A stretch of DNA of 64,000 nucleotides from Muribaculaceae bacterium (GCA_022510425.1 JAFLTO010000005.1:123555-187554); one strand, 5' to 3'; shown: positions 11,323 to 21,970, counted from the stretch's first letter. The notes: generated from the sequence alone by a model not told the origin. Numbers and translations: made by a program.

Positions 11323-14300
11323 TTATTCAAGCGTAATGCTAAGTCCGAGACCTCTTAATTCATGAAGAAGCACATTCAGAGATTCAGGGATACCCGGGTT
11401 GGGCATCGGATCTCCTTTAACTATGGCTTCATATGCCTTACTTCTACCCATTACGTCGTCACTCTTGATTGTCAATATCTCTTGAAGAATATGAGCAGCT
11501 CCGAAAGCCTCAAGAGCCCAAACCTCCATTTCTCCGAACCTTTGACCACCAAATTGTGCTTTACCTCCAAGAGGTTGCTGGGTAATCAACGAATATGGAC
11601 CTATAGATCTTGCGTGCATCTTGTCTTCAACCATGTGGCCGAGTTTCAACATATAGATCACACCCACAGTTGCTGGTTGATCGAAACGATCACCGGTGCC
11701 TCCATCATAAAGATATGTTTTACCATATCTGGGCAAACCTGCTTTATCTGTCCATTCATTAAGATCATCAAGACTTGCACCGTCGAAAATAGGTGTTGCA
11801 AATTTCTCGCCAAGTTCTTTACCGGCCCAGCCGAGAACAGTCTCAAAAATCTGACCTAAATTCATACGTGAAGGCACACCAAGAGGATTCAAAACTATAT
11901 CCACGGGAGTACCATCTTCAAGGAATGGCATATCTTCCTGACGAACAACACGGGAAACAATACCCTTGTTTCCATGTCGTCCTGCCATCTTGTCACCTAC
12001 TCCGATTTTACGTTTCTTAGCAATATAAACCTTGGCAAGTTGCATTATTCCTGAAGGAAGTTCGTCACCAATGGTAATATCAAATTTCTTGCGGCGAAGT
12101 TCACTGTCTATTTTTTTCGATTTCCTAAGATAATTGGTGATAAGTTCAGTCACCATATGGTTGATGCGTGGATCATCAGTCCAATCAGCAAGATTGATTG
12201 TCTCATAATCAATGTTTCCGAAGGTCTGGTCATCAAATCTTGCACCTGTAGGAATTATATCAGCTCCAATAAAATCTTTGACTCCGGCAGATTTTTTCCC
12301 TTTCAAAAGAGTTTTCAACTTGCTTACCAAAACCTCTTTGAGTTCAGTTTGCTTGTCTTCATACTGTTCATCAAGGATAGGAAGCTGTGCGTTGGCGCTC
12401 TTCTTGTTGTTTTTGTTTTTAACTGCACGTGAGAACAAATTGGTTCCTATTACAACACCTTTTAATGATGGTGTGGCTTTTAATGATGCATCTTTAACAT
12501 CACCGGCTTTGTCACCAAATATTGCGCGAAGTAGTTTCTCTTCCGGAGTTGGATCACTTTCGCCTTTAGGGGTGATTTTACCAATCATAATATCGCCTGG
12601 CACAACATGAGCTCCAACACGGATTATACCCCTTTCGTCAAGATCCTTAGTTGCTTCTTCACTCACATTGGGAATGTCACTGGTAAGTTCCTCCATTCCT
12701 CGTTTGGTTTCTCTAACTTCCAATGAATATTCATCAACATGAACAGAAGTTAAGATGTCCTCCATAACCATTCTTTCGTTAAGGACTATAGCATCTTCAT
12801 AGTTATAGCCCTTCCATGGCATGAAGGCTACTTTAAGATTCCTGCCAAGAGCGAGTTCCCCGTTTTGAGTGGAGTACCCCTCAGTTAGAATGTCTCCTTC
12901 TTTCACTCTTTGACCTACTTCACATATGGGGCGAAGGTCGATAGTGGTGCTTTGGTTTGTCCTTCTGAATTTTGGAATCTTATATTCTTTTACAGAGGGT
13001 TCGAAAGATACGAATTCTTCATCTTCCGTGCGATCATATTTAATTTTTATGACGGTAGCATCAACGTATTCCACAACTCCATCACCTTCAGCCATAATCT
13101 GAGTTCTGGAATCACGTATAAGCTGACCCTCGATGCCGGTTCCCACTATAGGGGCTTCACAACGAAGCAATGGAACAGCCTGACGCATCATGTTAGAACC
13201 CATCAAAGCACGGTTTGCGTCGTCATGTTCCAGAAATGGAATAAGAGATGCTGCTATAGAGGCTATCTGAATAGGTGAAACGTCCATCAGATTCACGTTT
13301 TCAGGCGATACAATCGGGAAATCAGCCTCTAATCTTGCCTTAACTTTAGTTCTAACAAATGTACCGTCGTCATTCAATGGAGCATTTCCTTGAGCTATAA
13401 CCTTACCTTCCTCTACTTCGGCTGCCATATAAACAACATCTTTGTTGTCTATATCCACTTTTCCGTCAGTCACAGTTCTATAGGGAGTTTCTATGAATCC
13501 AAGGTTATTTATCTTTGCATAGACACAAAGTGAAGAAATAAGACCGATGTTAGGACCTTCAGGTGTCTCGATCGGACAAAGGCGACCATAATGGGTATAA
13601 TGCACGTCACGCACCTCAAAACCGGCTCGTTCACGTGAAAGACCACCGGGACCAAGCGCAGACATACGACGTTTATGTGTAATTTCAGCCAATGGATTGG
13701 TCTGATCCATAAACTGTGAAAGTGCATTGGTTCCAAAATAAGTGTTGATCACGGAAGAAATAGTCTTCGCATTGATGAGGTCTATAGGTTTAAATACTTC
13801 ATTGTCGCGAATATTCATTCTTTCCCTGATAGTCCTGGCCATTCTTGATAGACCGGTAGAGAATTGATTGTACAATTGTTCTCCAACGGTTCTTACACGA
13901 CGATTGCTTAAGTGGTCGATATCATCAACATCACTTTTTGAATTAATCAATCCAATCAAATATTTGATAATGGCAATAATATCATCACTTGTAAGTACCT
14001 TTATATTATCCGGAATATTAAGATTTAATTTCTTATTAATACGGAAACGACCCACTTCGCCAAGATCATATCGTTTTTCGGAGAAGAACAAATTGGTGAT
14101 AACTTCACGCGCAGATGCATCATCCGGTGGCTCAGCGTTTCTCAGCTGACGATAGATATGCTGGATGGCTTCTTTCTCTGAATTAGACTGGTCTTTTTGA
14201 AGAGTGTTGAAAATAATACTATAGTCTACAGCACTTACGTTTTCTTTTTCCAAAAGAACAGTTTTGGCACCACTTTCAATTATCGCATTGATATGTTCCT

Positions 14301-15138
14301 CGGTTAATTCCACACCTCGATCCACAATCTGCTGAGTTCTCTCCACGGATACTACTTCTCCCGTTGTGTCGTCAGAAAAGTCTTCAATCCAACTTTTTAC
14401 AACTCTTCCTGCAAGTTTTCTGCCGATAACTTTCTGTAAGCTCTCCTTATCGGCTTTCACCTCTTCAGCAAGATCAAAGATCTGTATAATATCTTTATCA
14501 CTCTCTAATCCTATAGCTCTCAACAAAGTTGTGACAGGGAGTTTTTTCTTCCTGTCTATGTAGGCATACATCACATTGTTGATGTCAGTGGCAAATTCTA
14601 TCCAACTGCCTCTGAAAGGGATAATACGGGCTGAATATAATTTTGTTCCGTTTGCATGGGTGCTCTGACCAAAGAATACACCGGGAGAACGATGCAATTG
14701 AGATACTACAACCCTCTCAGCACCATTTATTACAAATGTGCCTTGTTCAGTCATATATGGGATGGGTCCTAAATATACATCTTGGATTGTGGTATCAAAA
14801 TCTTCGTGATCTGGATCAGTACAATATAATTTAAGTTTAGCCTTAAGTGGAACACTATAAGTCAATCCTCTTTCAAGACATTCTTCTATAGTGTATCTTG
14901 GAGGATCAATGTAGTAATCAAGAAATTCAAGAACGTAATTATTACGCGTGTCAGCGATAGGGAAATTTTCTTCAAAAACTTTGTAAAGTCCTTGGTTCTT
15001 TCGTTGTTCAGGGGGAACATCTAACTGAAGAAAATCCTTAAAAGATTTAAGTTGCACCTCTAAGAAATCCGGGAAAGGAAGTGGATTTTTAATAGAGGCA
15101 AAATTAACACGTGGTTTATCAGTGGTTGTTACTGCCAT
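11323..15138 (-). CDS. rpoB: DNA-directed RNA polymerase subunit beta
   Basis: This 1271-residue subunit forms the other half of the polymerase active-site cleft. The rifampicin-binding region reads [20 protein letters not shown], with the Asp, His and Ser positions where resistance changes usually occur all wild-type. The region [11 protein letters not shown] and the C-terminal [18 protein letters not shown] clamp segment are intact. It is preceded by the rplL-rpoB hairpin region and followed closely by rpoC. Confidence 0.99.
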   Translation of the reverse strand: MAVTTTDKPRVNFASIKNPLPFPDFLEVQLKSFKDFLQLDVPPEQRKNQGLYKVFEENFPIADTRNNYVLEFLDYYIDPPRYTIEECLERGLTYSVPLKAKLKLYCTDPDHEDFDTTIQDVYLGPIPYMTEQGTFVINGAERVVVSQLHRSPGVFFGQSTHANGTKLYSARIIPFRGSWIEFATDINNVMYAYIDRKKKLPVTTLLRAIGLESDKDIIQIFDLAEEVKADKESLQKVIGRKLAGRVVKSWIEDFSDDTTGEVVSVERTQQIVDRGVELTEEHINAIIESGAKTVLLEKENVSAVDYSIIFNTLQKDQSNSEKEAIQHIYRQLRNAEPPDDASAREVITNLFFSEKRYDLGEVGRFRINKKLNLNIPDNIKVLTSDDIIAIIKYLIGLINSKSDVDDIDHLSNRRVRTVGEQLYNQFSTGLSRMARTIRERMNIRDNEVFKPIDLINAKTISSVINTYFGTNALSQFMDQTNPLAEITHKRRMSALGPGGLSRERAGFEVRDVHYTHYGRLCPIETPEGPNIGLISSLCVYAKINNLGFIETPYRTVTDGKVDIDNKDVVYMAAEVEEGKVIAQGNAPLNDDGTFVRTKVKARLEADFPIVSPENVNLMDVSPIQIASIAASLIPFLEHDDANRALMGSNMMRQAVPLLRCEAPIVGTGIEGQLIRDSRTQIMAEGDGVVEYVDATVIKIKYDRTEDEEFVSFEPSVKEYKIPKFRRTNQSTTIDLRPICEVGQRVKEGDILTEGYSTQNGELALGRNLKVAFMPWKGYNYEDAIVLNERMVMEDILTSVHVDEYSLEVRETKRGMEELTSDIPNVSEEATKDLDERGIIRVGAHVVPGDIMIGKITPKGESDPTPEEKLLRAIFGDKAGDVKDASLKATPSLKGVVIGTNLFSRAVKNKNNKKSANAQLPILDEQYEDKQTELKEVLVSKLKTLLKGKKSAGVKDFIGADIIPTGARFDDQTFGNIDYETINLADWTDDPRINHMVTELITNYLRKSKKIDSELRRKKFDITIGDELPSGIMQLAKVYIAKKRKIGVGDKMAGRHGNKGIVSRVVRQEDMPFLEDGTPVDIVLNPLGVPSRMNLGQIFETVLGWAGKELGEKFATPIFDGASLDDLNEWTDKAGLPRYGKTYLYDGGTGDRFDQPATVGVIYMLKLGHMVEDKMHARSIGPYSLITQQPLGGKAQFGGQRFGEMEVWALEAFGAAHILQEILTIKSDDVMGRSKAYEAIVKGDPMPNPGIPESLNVLLHELRGLGLSITLE

Positions 15139-15179
15139 TTGGTTTTCCTTCTTAATGGATCAATATTTGAAAGGTTTAA

Positions 15180-15197
15180 TTCGGGAACAATCCCGAA
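15180..15197 (-). other. Small stem-loop just upstream of rpoB
   Basis: TTCGGGA at 15180-15186 and TCCCGAA at 15191-15197 form a 7-bp stem with a four-base loop. It lies about 40 bases before the rpoB start, between the attenuator-like hairpin and the gene. It lacks a T tract, so it is more likely an RNA processing or stability element than a terminator. Confidence 0.5.
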
Positions 15198-15221
15198 ATA
15201 ATAGGCATAACAAATCGTATG

Positions 15222-15266
15222 CCAAAAAAAGGTTAAGAACACCACCTTTCTAGTGCTCTTAACCTA
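15222..15266 (-). terminator. Attenuator-like hairpin between rplL and rpoB
   Basis: On the minus strand AGGTTAAGAGCAC pairs with GTGTTCTTAACCT (13 bp, one mismatch) and is followed by six to seven T residues. Position and form match the partial terminator known between rplL and rpoBC in other bacteria, which sets the excess of ribosomal protein over polymerase mRNA. Confidence 0.8.
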
Positions 15267-15286
15267 TTTTGGAGATAAGAAAAATC

Positions 15287-15664
15287 TTACTTAAGCTCAA
15301 CTTCAGCACCGGCCTCTTCAAGCTGTTTCTTCAAACCCTCTGCTTCTGCCTTGGGGAGACCTTCTTTAACAACACCGGGAGCACCATCCACGAGAGCCTT
15401 GGCTTCCTTAAGACCAAGACCGGTGAGTTCCTTCACGAGTTTAACGACTGCAAGTTTGCTTGCGCCGGCTGATTTGAGGATAACATCAAAGTTAGTCTTC
15501 TCTTCTTCTGCGGGTGCACCACCGGCTGCCGGGCCAGCTGCAACAGCTACTGCAGCTGCTGCCGGTTCGATACCATACTCATCCTTAAGGATCTGAGCGA
15601 GCTCGTTAACTTCTTTTACGGTGAGGTTCACCAATTGTTCTGCAAATGCTTTTAAATCTGCCAT
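15287..15664 (-). CDS. rplL: 50S ribosomal protein L7/L12
   Basis: This 125-residue acidic protein forms the ribosomal stalk, where translation GTPases bind. It has the N-terminal dimerisation helix pair ([16 protein letters not shown]), an Ala/Gly/Pro-rich hinge near 35-52, and the C-terminal factor-binding domain with [20 protein letters not shown] and the [14 protein letters not shown] loop. It lies 29 bases after rplJ. Confidence 0.98.
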   Translation of the reverse strand: MADLKAFAEQLVNLTVKEVNELAQILKDEYGIEPAAAAVAVAAGPAAGGAPAEEEKTNFDVILKSAGASKLAVVKLVKELTGLGLKEAKALVDGAPGVVKEGLPKAEAEGLKKQLEEAGAEVELK

Positions 15665-15693
15665 TGTAGTATGTGTTTTTTAATTTTTCGTTA

Positions 15694-16218
15694 TTAATTT
15701 TCTTTGTTAGACAAGGTCTCGAGTACTCCATGAAGTTTATGTCCACTACTCTTAAGAGCGCTAACAACATTCTTGGCAGGACTCTGAAGCAAGCCGATGA
15801 TATCACCGATAAGTTCATTCTTGCTCTTGATATGGCTCAGGGCGTCTAACTGAGATTCCCCGATATAAACTGATTCTTCAACAAACGCACCCTTAAGCAT
15901 GGGAAGGGTTTCGTTTTTCTGACGAAATTTCTTTATAAGTTTTGCAGGTGCATTACCAACATTACTTAGTAAAAGAGTGGTTTCACCATGAAGAAGATCA
16001 TATAGGCCCGAATAATCGGTTGTACTGTTCTCAAATGCTTTCTTAAGAAGAGTATTCTTAACACATAGCATCTTCACATCATCTTTGAAACATGCACGTC
16101 TCAAAGCGCTGGTCTTCTCTGCATTCAAACCGGAGGTTTGAGTGAGATAAACAGCTGAATATTCTGCCAAGGTGTTACCTATCTTCTCAATTACAAGTGC
16201 TTTATCTTCCTTTTTCAT
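15694..16218 (-). CDS. rplJ: 50S ribosomal protein L10
   Basis: The 174-residue L10 protein anchors L7/L12 dimers to 23S rRNA. The N-terminal RNA-binding globular domain and the long C-terminal helix, where L7/L12 dimers attach, are both present. It follows rplA by only 12 bases, too short for the long L10 autoregulatory leader known in Escherichia coli, so any feedback must act elsewhere in the transcript. Confidence 0.96.
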   Translation of the reverse strand: MKKEDKALVIEKIGNTLAEYSAVYLTQTSGLNAEKTSALRRACFKDDVKMLCVKNTLLKKAFENSTTDYSGLYDLLHGETTLLLSNVGNAPAKLIKKFRQKNETLPMLKGAFVEESVYIGESQLDALSHIKSKNELIGDIIGLLQSPAKNVVSALKSSGHKLHGVLETLSNKEN

Positions 16219-16230
16219 CTTAATTCCGTT

Positions 16231-16926
16231 TTAGTCAGCTATAGATTTTGAATCCACCTTCACCCCTGGGCTCATGGTGCTTGAAAGATAAATACTCTTG
16301 ATATAGGTGCCTTTTGCAGTGGCTGGTTTAAGTTTAATCAAAGTGTTGATAAATTCTTTTGCATTGTCGGCCATCTGATCGGGTGTGAAGCTCACTTTTC
16401 CTATTGAAGCATGTACAATACCGGTTTTATCAACCTTGAAATCTATCTTACCTTGCTTTACTTCTTTCACTGCTTTAGCAACGTCCATTGTAACTGTACC
16501 GCTCTTAGGGTTAGGCATAAGACCACGGGGACCAAGAATCCTTCCTAAAGGACCAAGTTTACCCATAACGGAAGGTTGAGTGATAATTACATCCACATCT
16601 GTCCAACCGCCCTTAATCTTATCTATATATTCATCTAATCCCACATAATCGGCACCGGCTTCTTTTGCAGCTGCCTCTGCATCTGCATTACAAAGAACCA
16701 ATACACGCACTTGTTTACCTGTTCCATGAGGCAAAGACACTACACCACGCACCATTTGGTCTGCTTTTCTCGGATCCACACCAAGACGCACGTCTATATC
16801 AAAAGATGCATCAAATTTAGCGTAGTTTACTTCTTTAACTTTTTCTGTAGCCTCAGCTAATGTATAGGATTTGCCGGGTTCAATCTTCGACAAAGCCAAC
16901 TTCTGATTTTTTGTAAGTTTTCCCAT
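16231..16926 (-). CDS. rplA: 50S ribosomal protein L1
   Basis: This 231-residue protein forms the L1 stalk, which helps move deacylated tRNA out of the E site. Signature segments are present: [18 protein letters not shown] and the preceding [17 protein letters not shown]. Length is normal. It lies 13 bases after rplK and 12 before rplJ. Confidence 0.98.
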   Translation of the reverse strand: MGKLTKNQKLALSKIEPGKSYTLAEATEKVKEVNYAKFDASFDIDVRLGVDPRKADQMVRGVVSLPHGTGKQVRVLVLCNADAEAAAKEAGADYVGLDEYIDKIKGGWTDVDVIITQPSVMGKLGPLGRILGPRGLMPNPKSGTVTMDVAKAVKEVKQGKIDFKVDKTGIVHASIGKVSFTPDQMADNAKEFINTLIKLKPATAKGTYIKSIYLSSTMSPGVKVDSKSIAD

Positions 16927-16939
16927 TGTTGAAGATTAT

Positions 16940-17383
16940 TTAAGCGTTTTCAGGGAAAGCCCCTTTTACAGTTATACCCATACTTCTGGCTGTTCCGGCA
17001 ACCATACGCATGGCGCTTTCTACAGTGAAGCAATTCAAATCCGGCATTTTGTCTTCTGCAATTGTCTTTACCTGATCCCAAGTAATTTCAGCCACCTTAT
17101 TTCTATTAGGTTGTGCAGAACCGCTTTTAAGTTTTGCCACTTCCTTTAGTTGTACGGCAACCGGAGGAGTCTTAACTACAAAGTCGAACGATTTGTCGGC
17201 ATAGTAGGTGATGACAACAGGTAAAACTTTACCTGCCTTATCCTGGGTGCGGGCATTGAATTGCTTGCAGAATTCCATAATGTTGATACCTTTTGAACCC
17301 AAGGCCGGTCCTACCGGAGGTGAAGGGTTCGCAGCACCACCTTTGATCTGCAATTTAATCTGTCCAGCAATTTCTTTTGCCAT
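16940..17383 (-). CDS. rplK: 50S ribosomal protein L11
   Basis: This 147-residue protein sits at the base of the L7/L12 stalk and binds the GTPase-associated region of 23S rRNA. The N-terminal [15 protein letters not shown] loop, which contacts thiostrepton and release factors, and the C-terminal RNA-binding part ending in [10 protein letters not shown] are intact. It is separated from nusG by 58 bases. Confidence 0.98.
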   Translation of the reverse strand: MAKEIAGQIKLQIKGGAANPSPPVGPALGSKGINIMEFCKQFNARTQDKAGKVLPVVITYYADKSFDFVVKTPPVAVQLKEVAKLKSGSAQPNRNKVAEITWDQVKTIAEDKMPDLNCFTVESAMRMVAGTARSMGITVKGAFPENA

Positions 17384-17441
17384 TTCTGTTAAATTTTAAA
17401 GGGTTTGCGATTTCTAAGAGCCTACGGTCCGTAACATACCG

Positions 17442-17993
17442 TTATACTCTCTCAACCTGCGTGTTTTCCAACTCAAGATCGGTTGGTCTACCGAAAATCT
17501 TGACTTCAACTTTGACTTTTCTTCTATCAGGATTAACTTCCCGAATTGTTCCTGTGAAACCTGAAAAAGGTCCAAAATTAACCTTTACAGTTTCACCTAC
17601 CATGTAGTCAAAGGCTTCGTCGTTTTGAACATTCTGAGAATCATCTACGGCTCCTAACATTCTCATAACTTCAGATTCCCTAAGAGGCTCCGGCATTGAA
17701 GATTTACTTCTTCCACGTAAAAAATCAATGACATTAGTTGTGTTGCGAAGTTCGTAGATCACCTCTCCAGTCAATTGTGCCTCAACAAAGACATAACCGC
17801 TGTAGAGATTTTTCTCTTTCACAACTTTCTTGCCATTGCGTGAAGTGATAACCTTCTCTGTCGGGATTAATACTTGGGAAACGAAATTGCCAAGGTCGGT
17901 GTTTTTGATTGCTGCATCAAGCACCTCCTTGACCTTAGCCTCTTTGCCTGCTATGGCACGCAAAACGTACCATTCTTTCTTACCTTCAGCCAT
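17442..17993 (-). CDS. nusG: Transcription termination/antitermination factor NusG
   Basis: The 183-residue protein binds the polymerase clamp with its NGN domain (starting EWYVLRAIAGKEAKV) and links to Rho or ribosomal S10 through its KOW domain (VGETVKVNFGPFSGFTGTI near 130-150). The order secE-nusG-rplK is conserved over most bacteria. It begins 17 bases after the secE stop. Confidence 0.96.
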   Translation of the reverse strand: MAEGKKEWYVLRAIAGKEAKVKEVLDAAIKNTDLGNFVSQVLIPTEKVITSRNGKKVVKEKNLYSGYVFVEAQLTGEVIYELRNTTNVIDFLRGRSKSSMPEPLRESEVMRMLGAVDDSQNVQNDEAFDYMVGETVKVNFGPFSGFTGTIREVNPDRRKVKVEVKIFGRPTDLELENTQVERV

Positions 17994-18010
17994 TGAGACA
18001 AATTTTTATG

Positions 18011-18202
18011 TTAGAAACTGATGCTATAGATGATTTCCATCAGCATGTTGAAAATCTTATCAACAACCCAGATAAACGCTGCGATAATGACGGAAGCTAC
18101 CAAAACGAGCACTGAACTGTTAACAAGTTGTTTTTGAGTCGGCCAGGATACCTTATAGACTAATTCGTCGTAAGATTCCTTTATACTATTGATTAATTTC
18201 AT
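18011..18202 (-). CDS. secE: Preprotein translocase subunit SecE
   Basis: The product has 63 residues with the amphipathic cytoplasmic helix and KVSWPT motif of SecE, followed by one transmembrane helix (about 29-48). It clamps SecY in the translocon. The single-span short form is usual outside the enterics. It starts 13 bases from the tRNA-Trp gene. Confidence 0.94.
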   Translation of the reverse strand: MKLINSIKESYDELVYKVSWPTQKQLVNSSVLVLVASVIIAAFIWVVDKIFNMLMEIIYSISF

Positions 18203-18215
18203 ATCCTTGTTACGT

Positions 18216-18291
18216 TGGCACGGGAAGAGAGGCTCGAACTCCCGACACCTGGTTTTGGAGACCAGTGCTCTACCAACTGAGCTATTCCCGT
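18216..18291 (-). tRNA. tRNA-Trp (CCA anticodon)
   Basis: The minus strand folds into a standard cloverleaf: acceptor ACGGGAA/TTCCCGT, D arm GCTC...GAGC, anticodon stem CTGGT/ACCAG with loop CTCCAAA (anticodon CCA), and T loop TTCGAGC. Discriminator G73 is followed by an encoded CCA end (18216-18218). It lies between tuf and secE, as in many bacteria. Confidence 0.97.
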
Positions 18292-18295
18292 AATT

Positions 18296-18328
18296 AATGG
18301 AGCCTCCTTTTAAGCCGAAGGCTCCATT
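18296..18328 (-). terminator. Stem-loop after tuf
   Basis: AATGGAGCC (18296-18304) and GGCTCCATT (18320-18328) form a 9-bp stem. It lies between tuf and tRNA-Trp, with only a weak AT-rich tail, so it may partly terminate the tuf message or protect its 3' end, while letting polymerase continue to tRNA-Trp and secE. Confidence 0.6.
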
Positions 18329-18359
18329 TATTCTAATTGATTAAATTTACTAATCTAAA

Positions 18360-19547
18360 TTAGTCTTCAATTACTTGAGTAATCTGACCTGAACCAACTG
18401 TTCTACCACCTTCACGGATTGCGAAACGAAGACCTTGATCGCATGCTACCGGAGTGATGAGCTTAACGTCGATTTCTACATTATCGCCAGGCATTACCAT
18501 TTCTACTCCTTCTGGAAGTGTGATTTCTCCAGTCACGTCAAGTGTACGGATGTAGAACTGAGGACGATATTTATTATGGAACGGAGTGTGACGACCACCT
18601 TCTTCTTTCTTCAGGATATAAACCTGAGCCTTGAAATGATCATGAGGTTGCACTTTTCCAGGATGGCAGATAACCATACCACGACGGATTTCATCTTTGT
18701 CTACACCACGGAGAAGGAGACCTACGTTATCACCAGCTTGACCTTCGTCAAGAAGCTTGCGGAACATTTCAACACCTGTTACAGTGGATTTACGATCTTG
18801 ACCGAGACCAAGAATTTGAACTTCGTCACCAACTTTAACAACACCTGTTTCAATACGGCCGGTAGCTACTGTACCACGTCCAGTGATTGAGAATACGTCT
18901 TCAACCGGCATAAGGAATGGTTTATCTACATCGCGCGGAGGAAGTGGAATCCAAGTGTCAACAGCATCCATAAGCTCCATCACCTTGTCTTCCCACTCTT
19001 TTTCACCATTGAGGGCGCCAAGAGCTGAACCACGGATAATAGGAGTATTGTCACCGTCATATTCGTATTGTTGGAGAAGATCACGCATATCCATTTCAAC
19101 GAGCTCGAGCATTTCTTCGTCGTCTACCATGTCACACTTGTTCATGAAAACAACAAGGCGAGGCACATTCACCTGACGAGCGAGAAGGATGTGTTCTCGA
19201 GTCTGAGGCATCGGACCGTCTGTAGCAGCCACAACGATGATAGCACCGTCCATCTGAGCTGCACCTGTTACCATGTTCTTAACATAGTCAGCGTGTCCCG
19301 GGCAGTCTACGTGAGCATAGTGACGATTAGCAGTCTGATACTCTACGTGTGCTGTATTGATAGTGATACCACGCTCTTTTTCTTCCGGAGCGTTGTCGAT
19401 AGAGTCGAATGAACGAACTTCAGAAAGACCTTTTTCAGCAAGCACCTTTGTGATCGCTGCAGTAAGAGTAGTTTTACCGTGGTCTACGTGTCCAATGGTA
19501 CCGATGTTAACGTGCGGTTTGGTTCTTTCGAACTTTTCTTTTGCCAT
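18360..19547 (-). CDS. tuf: Elongation factor Tu
   Basis: The 395-residue GTPase delivers aminoacyl-tRNA to the ribosome. G-domain motifs are intact: P-loop GHVDHGKT, switch [25 protein letters not shown] and the GSALGAL region. Domains 2 and 3 are complete through GRTVGSGQI. It is the only tuf copy in the window and is flanked by tRNA genes. Confidence 0.99.
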   Translation of the reverse strand: MAKEKFERTKPHVNIGTIGHVDHGKTTLTAAITKVLAEKGLSEVRSFDSIDNAPEEKERGITINTAHVEYQTANRHYAHVDCPGHADYVKNMVTGAAQMDGAIIVVAATDGPMPQTREHILLARQVNVPRLVVFMNKCDMVDDEEMLELVEMDMRDLLQQYEYDGDNTPIIRGSALGALNGEKEWEDKVMELMDAVDTWIPLPPRDVDKPFLMPVEDVFSITGRGTVATGRIETGVVKVGDEVQILGLGQDRKSTVTGVEMFRKLLDEGQAGDNVGLLLRGVDKDEIRRGMVICHPGKVQPHDHFKAQVYILKKEEGGRHTPFHNKYRPQFYIRTLDVTGEITLPEGVEMVMPGDNVEIDVKLITPVACDQGLRFAIREGGRTVGSGQITQVIED

Positions 19548-19589
19548 AGGTTTATTTGAATTATATTTGTTTTATTGATTTCTTTTTCG

Positions 19590-19661
<72 letters not shown>

Positions 19662-19666
19662 GGATT

Positions 19667-19742
19667 TGGAGCGGAAGACGAGGTTCGAACTCGCGACCCT
19701 TAGCTTGGAAGGCTAATGCTCTACCAACTGAGCTACTTCCGC
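19667..19742 (-). tRNA. tRNA-Gly (TCC anticodon)
   Basis: Acceptor GCGGAAG/CTTCCGC is perfect. The anticodon stem TTAGC/GCTAA encloses loop CTTCCAA (anticodon TCC). The T loop is TTCGAAC. Discriminator T73 is followed by an encoded CCA (19667-19669). It lies 5 bases from tRNA-Thr. Confidence 0.97.
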
Positions 19743-19762
19743 ATTTTTGAGATTGCTCCCGG

Positions 19763-19845
19763 TGGGTGGAGATGGATTCGAACCACCGAAGGCGTAAGCC
19801 AGCAGATTTACAGTCTGCCCCATTTGGCCACTCTGGTATCCACCC
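19763..19845 (-). tRNA. tRNA-Tyr (GTA anticodon)
   Basis: A class II tRNA with a long variable arm. Acceptor GGGTGGA/TCCACCC, anticodon stem GCAGA/TCTGC with loop CTGTAAA (anticodon GTA), T loop TTCGAAT. Discriminator is A73; the next bases are CCG, so the CCA end is not encoded. It is the first gene of the tRNA-tuf-rpoBC cluster. Confidence 0.96.
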
Positions 19846-19847
19846 TT

Positions 19848-19904
19848 ATTCCGGCATTTTTCGTGCCAACTTTTTGTGGCCACATAGTTATCTCCGGAAT
19901 TCCG
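19848..19904 (-). promoter_or_regulatory. Structured leader of the tRNA-Tyr/tuf operon
   Basis: The predicted leader holds a 10-bp palindrome CGGAATTCCG (19895-19904) at the expected start of transcription. It also has an 8-bp palindrome GTGGCCAC (19876-19883) and a GGCA/TGCC hairpin. ATTCCGG (19848-19854) is complementary to CCGGAAT (19894-19900), so the ends of the leader can pair and close the structure just before tRNA-Tyr. Confidence 0.45.
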
Positions 19905-19908
19905 ACTG

Positions 19909-19938
19909 CAAAATTATAGAATTTTCCAGTCATTACAA
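19909..19938 (-). promoter_or_regulatory. Promoter of the tRNA-tuf-secE-nusG-rpl-rpoBC cluster
   Basis: On the minus strand TTG (complement of 19936-19938), a 19-base spacer and TAATTTTG (complement of 19909-19916) match the Bacteroidota primary-sigma consensus TTG-N19-TAnnTTTG exactly. The start of transcription should lie near 19902, about 57 bases before tRNA-Tyr. Confidence 0.8.
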
Positions 19939-20007
19939 AATTTTTTCAAAAAAAATATGCTTTTTTTCTTTTAATTTTTATTTAATTGTTTTTTTACCCT
20001 AATTTTA

Positions 20008-21852
20008 TCATTCAACAGTGACGGATTTTGCTAAATTTCGGGGCATATCAACGTCTTTACCTTTATTTATGGCAATATAATAACTTAATAATTGCAACGG
20101 TATGCTCGTGATAATCGGAGTGAGGCATTCTGGCATTTCGGGCACCTCGAGCACATGATCGGCCATATTGCTTATTATTTCATCTCCTTCATTCACTATA
20201 GCAATTATCGAACCACCCCTTGCCTTCACCTGTTGAACATTGCTCACTATTTTTTCATATACATGATCTTTAGGGGCTATAATTACACTTGGCATTTCAG
20301 CATCTATAAGAGCAATGGGACCATGTTTCATTTCAGCAGCCGGATATCCCTCAGCATGAATATAAGAAATTTCTTTCAATTTAAGGGCACCTTCCAAAGC
20401 AACAGGATAACTATAACCTCTGCCAAGATATAAGAAGTTTTTGGCATAGGTATATTTCATCGACAATCTTTCTATCTGATCATTTAGTTTTAGAACTTTT
20501 TGCACAATGGAAGGAACTTTTAAAAGTGCCTTTCCCAATTCACAGATTTTTTCATATGGCATTGTCTTTTTTATTTGTGCAATACTCAATGACAATAATG
20601 TCAATACCATTACTTGACCTGTGAAAGCTTTTGTGGAGGCAACTCCAATTTCGGGGCCAACATGGATATAGGTTCCACTTTGGGTTTCCCGTGGTATAGA
20701 ACTTCCCACAACATTACTGATGCCATAAACATATGCACCCATTTCTTTTGCAATTTTCACCGCAGCGAGCGTATCGGCTGTTTCTCCGCTCTGAGAAATG
20801 GCTATCACTATATCCTTGTCATCAAGGATTGGGTTTGAATATCTGAATTCACTTGCGTATTCCACTTCTACGGGAATCTTACAATTATCCTGAATAAGAT
20901 ATTTCCCCAACAAAGCAGCATGCCAAGAAGTACCGCAAGCTACTATAACAATCCTTTTGGCATTCAAGAATTTCTCTTTGCTATCCATTACTCCGGAAAG
21001 CATAATATTGCAACCATTGTTTATGACTCTACCTCTTATGCAGTCTCTTAGAGTTGTGGGTTGTTCAAAAATTTCCTTTAGCATGAAATGATCATACCCT
21101 CCTTTTTCGAGTTGAGAGATGCTCATTTCAAGGGTTGTTATATCTATCTTGCTCTCCTGGTTTTCTAAAGTGACAATTTTTAGGGGTTCACCCTTTTCTA
21201 TAATAGCTATTTCACCGTCTTTAAGATACACGGCATCTTTAGTATACTCAATAAAAGGAGTGGCATCTGATGCTAAGAAGGTTTCATTGTCCCCTATCCC
21301 TACAGCTAAAGGAGAACTGTTTCTTGCTGCTATAATTCTTTCCGGATTATCTTTTTCAATCACTGCTATAGCATATGCACCTACAACTTGTTTCAAAGCC
21401 TCCCTGACTGCATCCAACAAGTTGCAATTATTTTTCAGTTTTATGTATTCTATAAGCTGCACCAATACTTCAGTATCAGTCTCAGAATGAAAACTGCATC
21501 CCTGCTCTATTAATGCATCTTTTATGATCTGATAGTTTTCAATCGTGCCGTTATGAACCAGCGCCAGATTTCCATCTTCACTAAAATGAGGATGTGCATT
21601 GTTATCACTTGGTTCTCCATGGGTAGCCCATCTTGTATGAGCTATTCCGCTGCTGGCTTCTAAATTCTTGTCTTTACAGAATTCTTCAAGATTAGAAACT
21701 TTACCCTGACTTTTATATATATTGATCTTACCGCTTGGGTTAGCCAAAGCAATGCCGGCACTATCATAGCCTCTATATTCTAATCTGTGAAGTCCCTTGA
21801 TTAAAATATCATAAACATTGTTGTCACCAACATATCCTACTATTCCACACAT
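20008..21852 (-). CDS. glmS: Glutamine--fructose-6-phosphate aminotransferase (isomerising)
   Basis: The enzyme makes glucosamine 6-phosphate, the first committed step to UDP-GlcNAc for peptidoglycan and LPS. I place the start at the ATG at 21850-21852, giving MCGIVGYVGD, because Cys must become residue 1 after Met removal to act as the glutaminase nucleophile; an upstream in-frame TTG would bury it. The N-terminal Ntn glutaminase domain is followed by two SIS domains (HTRWATHGEPSDNNAHP in the first domain, VACGTSWHAAL and SQSGETADT later). The C-terminus PRNLAKSVTVE is typical. The length is 614 aa. No glmS ribozyme is seen upstream. Confidence 0.97.
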   Translation of the reverse strand: MCGIVGYVGDNNVYDILIKGLHRLEYRGYDSAGIALANPSGKINIYKSQGKVSNLEEFCKDKNLEASSGIAHTRWATHGEPSDNNAHPHFSEDGNLALVHNGTIENYQIIKDALIEQGCSFHSETDTEVLVQLIEYIKLKNNCNLLDAVREALKQVVGAYAIAVIEKDNPERIIAARNSSPLAVGIGDNETFLASDATPFIEYTKDAVYLKDGEIAIIEKGEPLKIVTLENQESKIDITTLEMSISQLEKGGYDHFMLKEIFEQPTTLRDCIRGRVINNGCNIMLSGVMDSKEKFLNAKRIVIVACGTSWHAALLGKYLIQDNCKIPVEVEYASEFRYSNPILDDKDIVIAISQSGETADTLAAVKIAKEMGAYVYGISNVVGSSIPRETQSGTYIHVGPEIGVASTKAFTGQVMVLTLLSLSIAQIKKTMPYEKICELGKALLKVPSIVQKVLKLNDQIERLSMKYTYAKNFLYLGRGYSYPVALEGALKLKEISYIHAEGYPAAEMKHGPIALIDAEMPSVIIAPKDHVYEKIVSNVQQVKARGGSIIAIVNEGDEIISNMADHVLEVPEMPECLTPIITSIPLQLLSYYIAINKGKDVDMPRNLAKSVTVE

Positions 21853-21939
21853 AGTCAATCATTATTTCACGTATTAAACGCTATAGAAGATTCAATATTA
21901 TATAACTAAAATAAGCAAAAATCAAACCAACCATACAAA

Positions 21940-21966
21940 ACAGTTCCCCGGTAAATCGGGGAACAT
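21940..21966 (-). terminator. Hairpin terminator after the NYN gene
   Basis: GTTCCCCG (21943-21950) and CGGGGAAC (21957-21964) form an 8-bp GC-rich stem with a six-base loop. On the minus strand a TGTTTTGT run follows. It separates the pepD/NYN operon from glmS. Confidence 0.78.
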
Positions 21967-21970
21967 ATTT

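Noticed and set aside
12157..14834. Plus-strand open frames opposite rpoB, up to 132 codons
   Set aside because: Antisense shadows of rpoB; no recognisable domain.
21853..21942. Possible glmS ribozyme or other riboswitch upstream of glmS
   Set aside because: The leader is short and AT-rich and shows no core segments of the ribozyme, which is known from Gram-positive bacteria.
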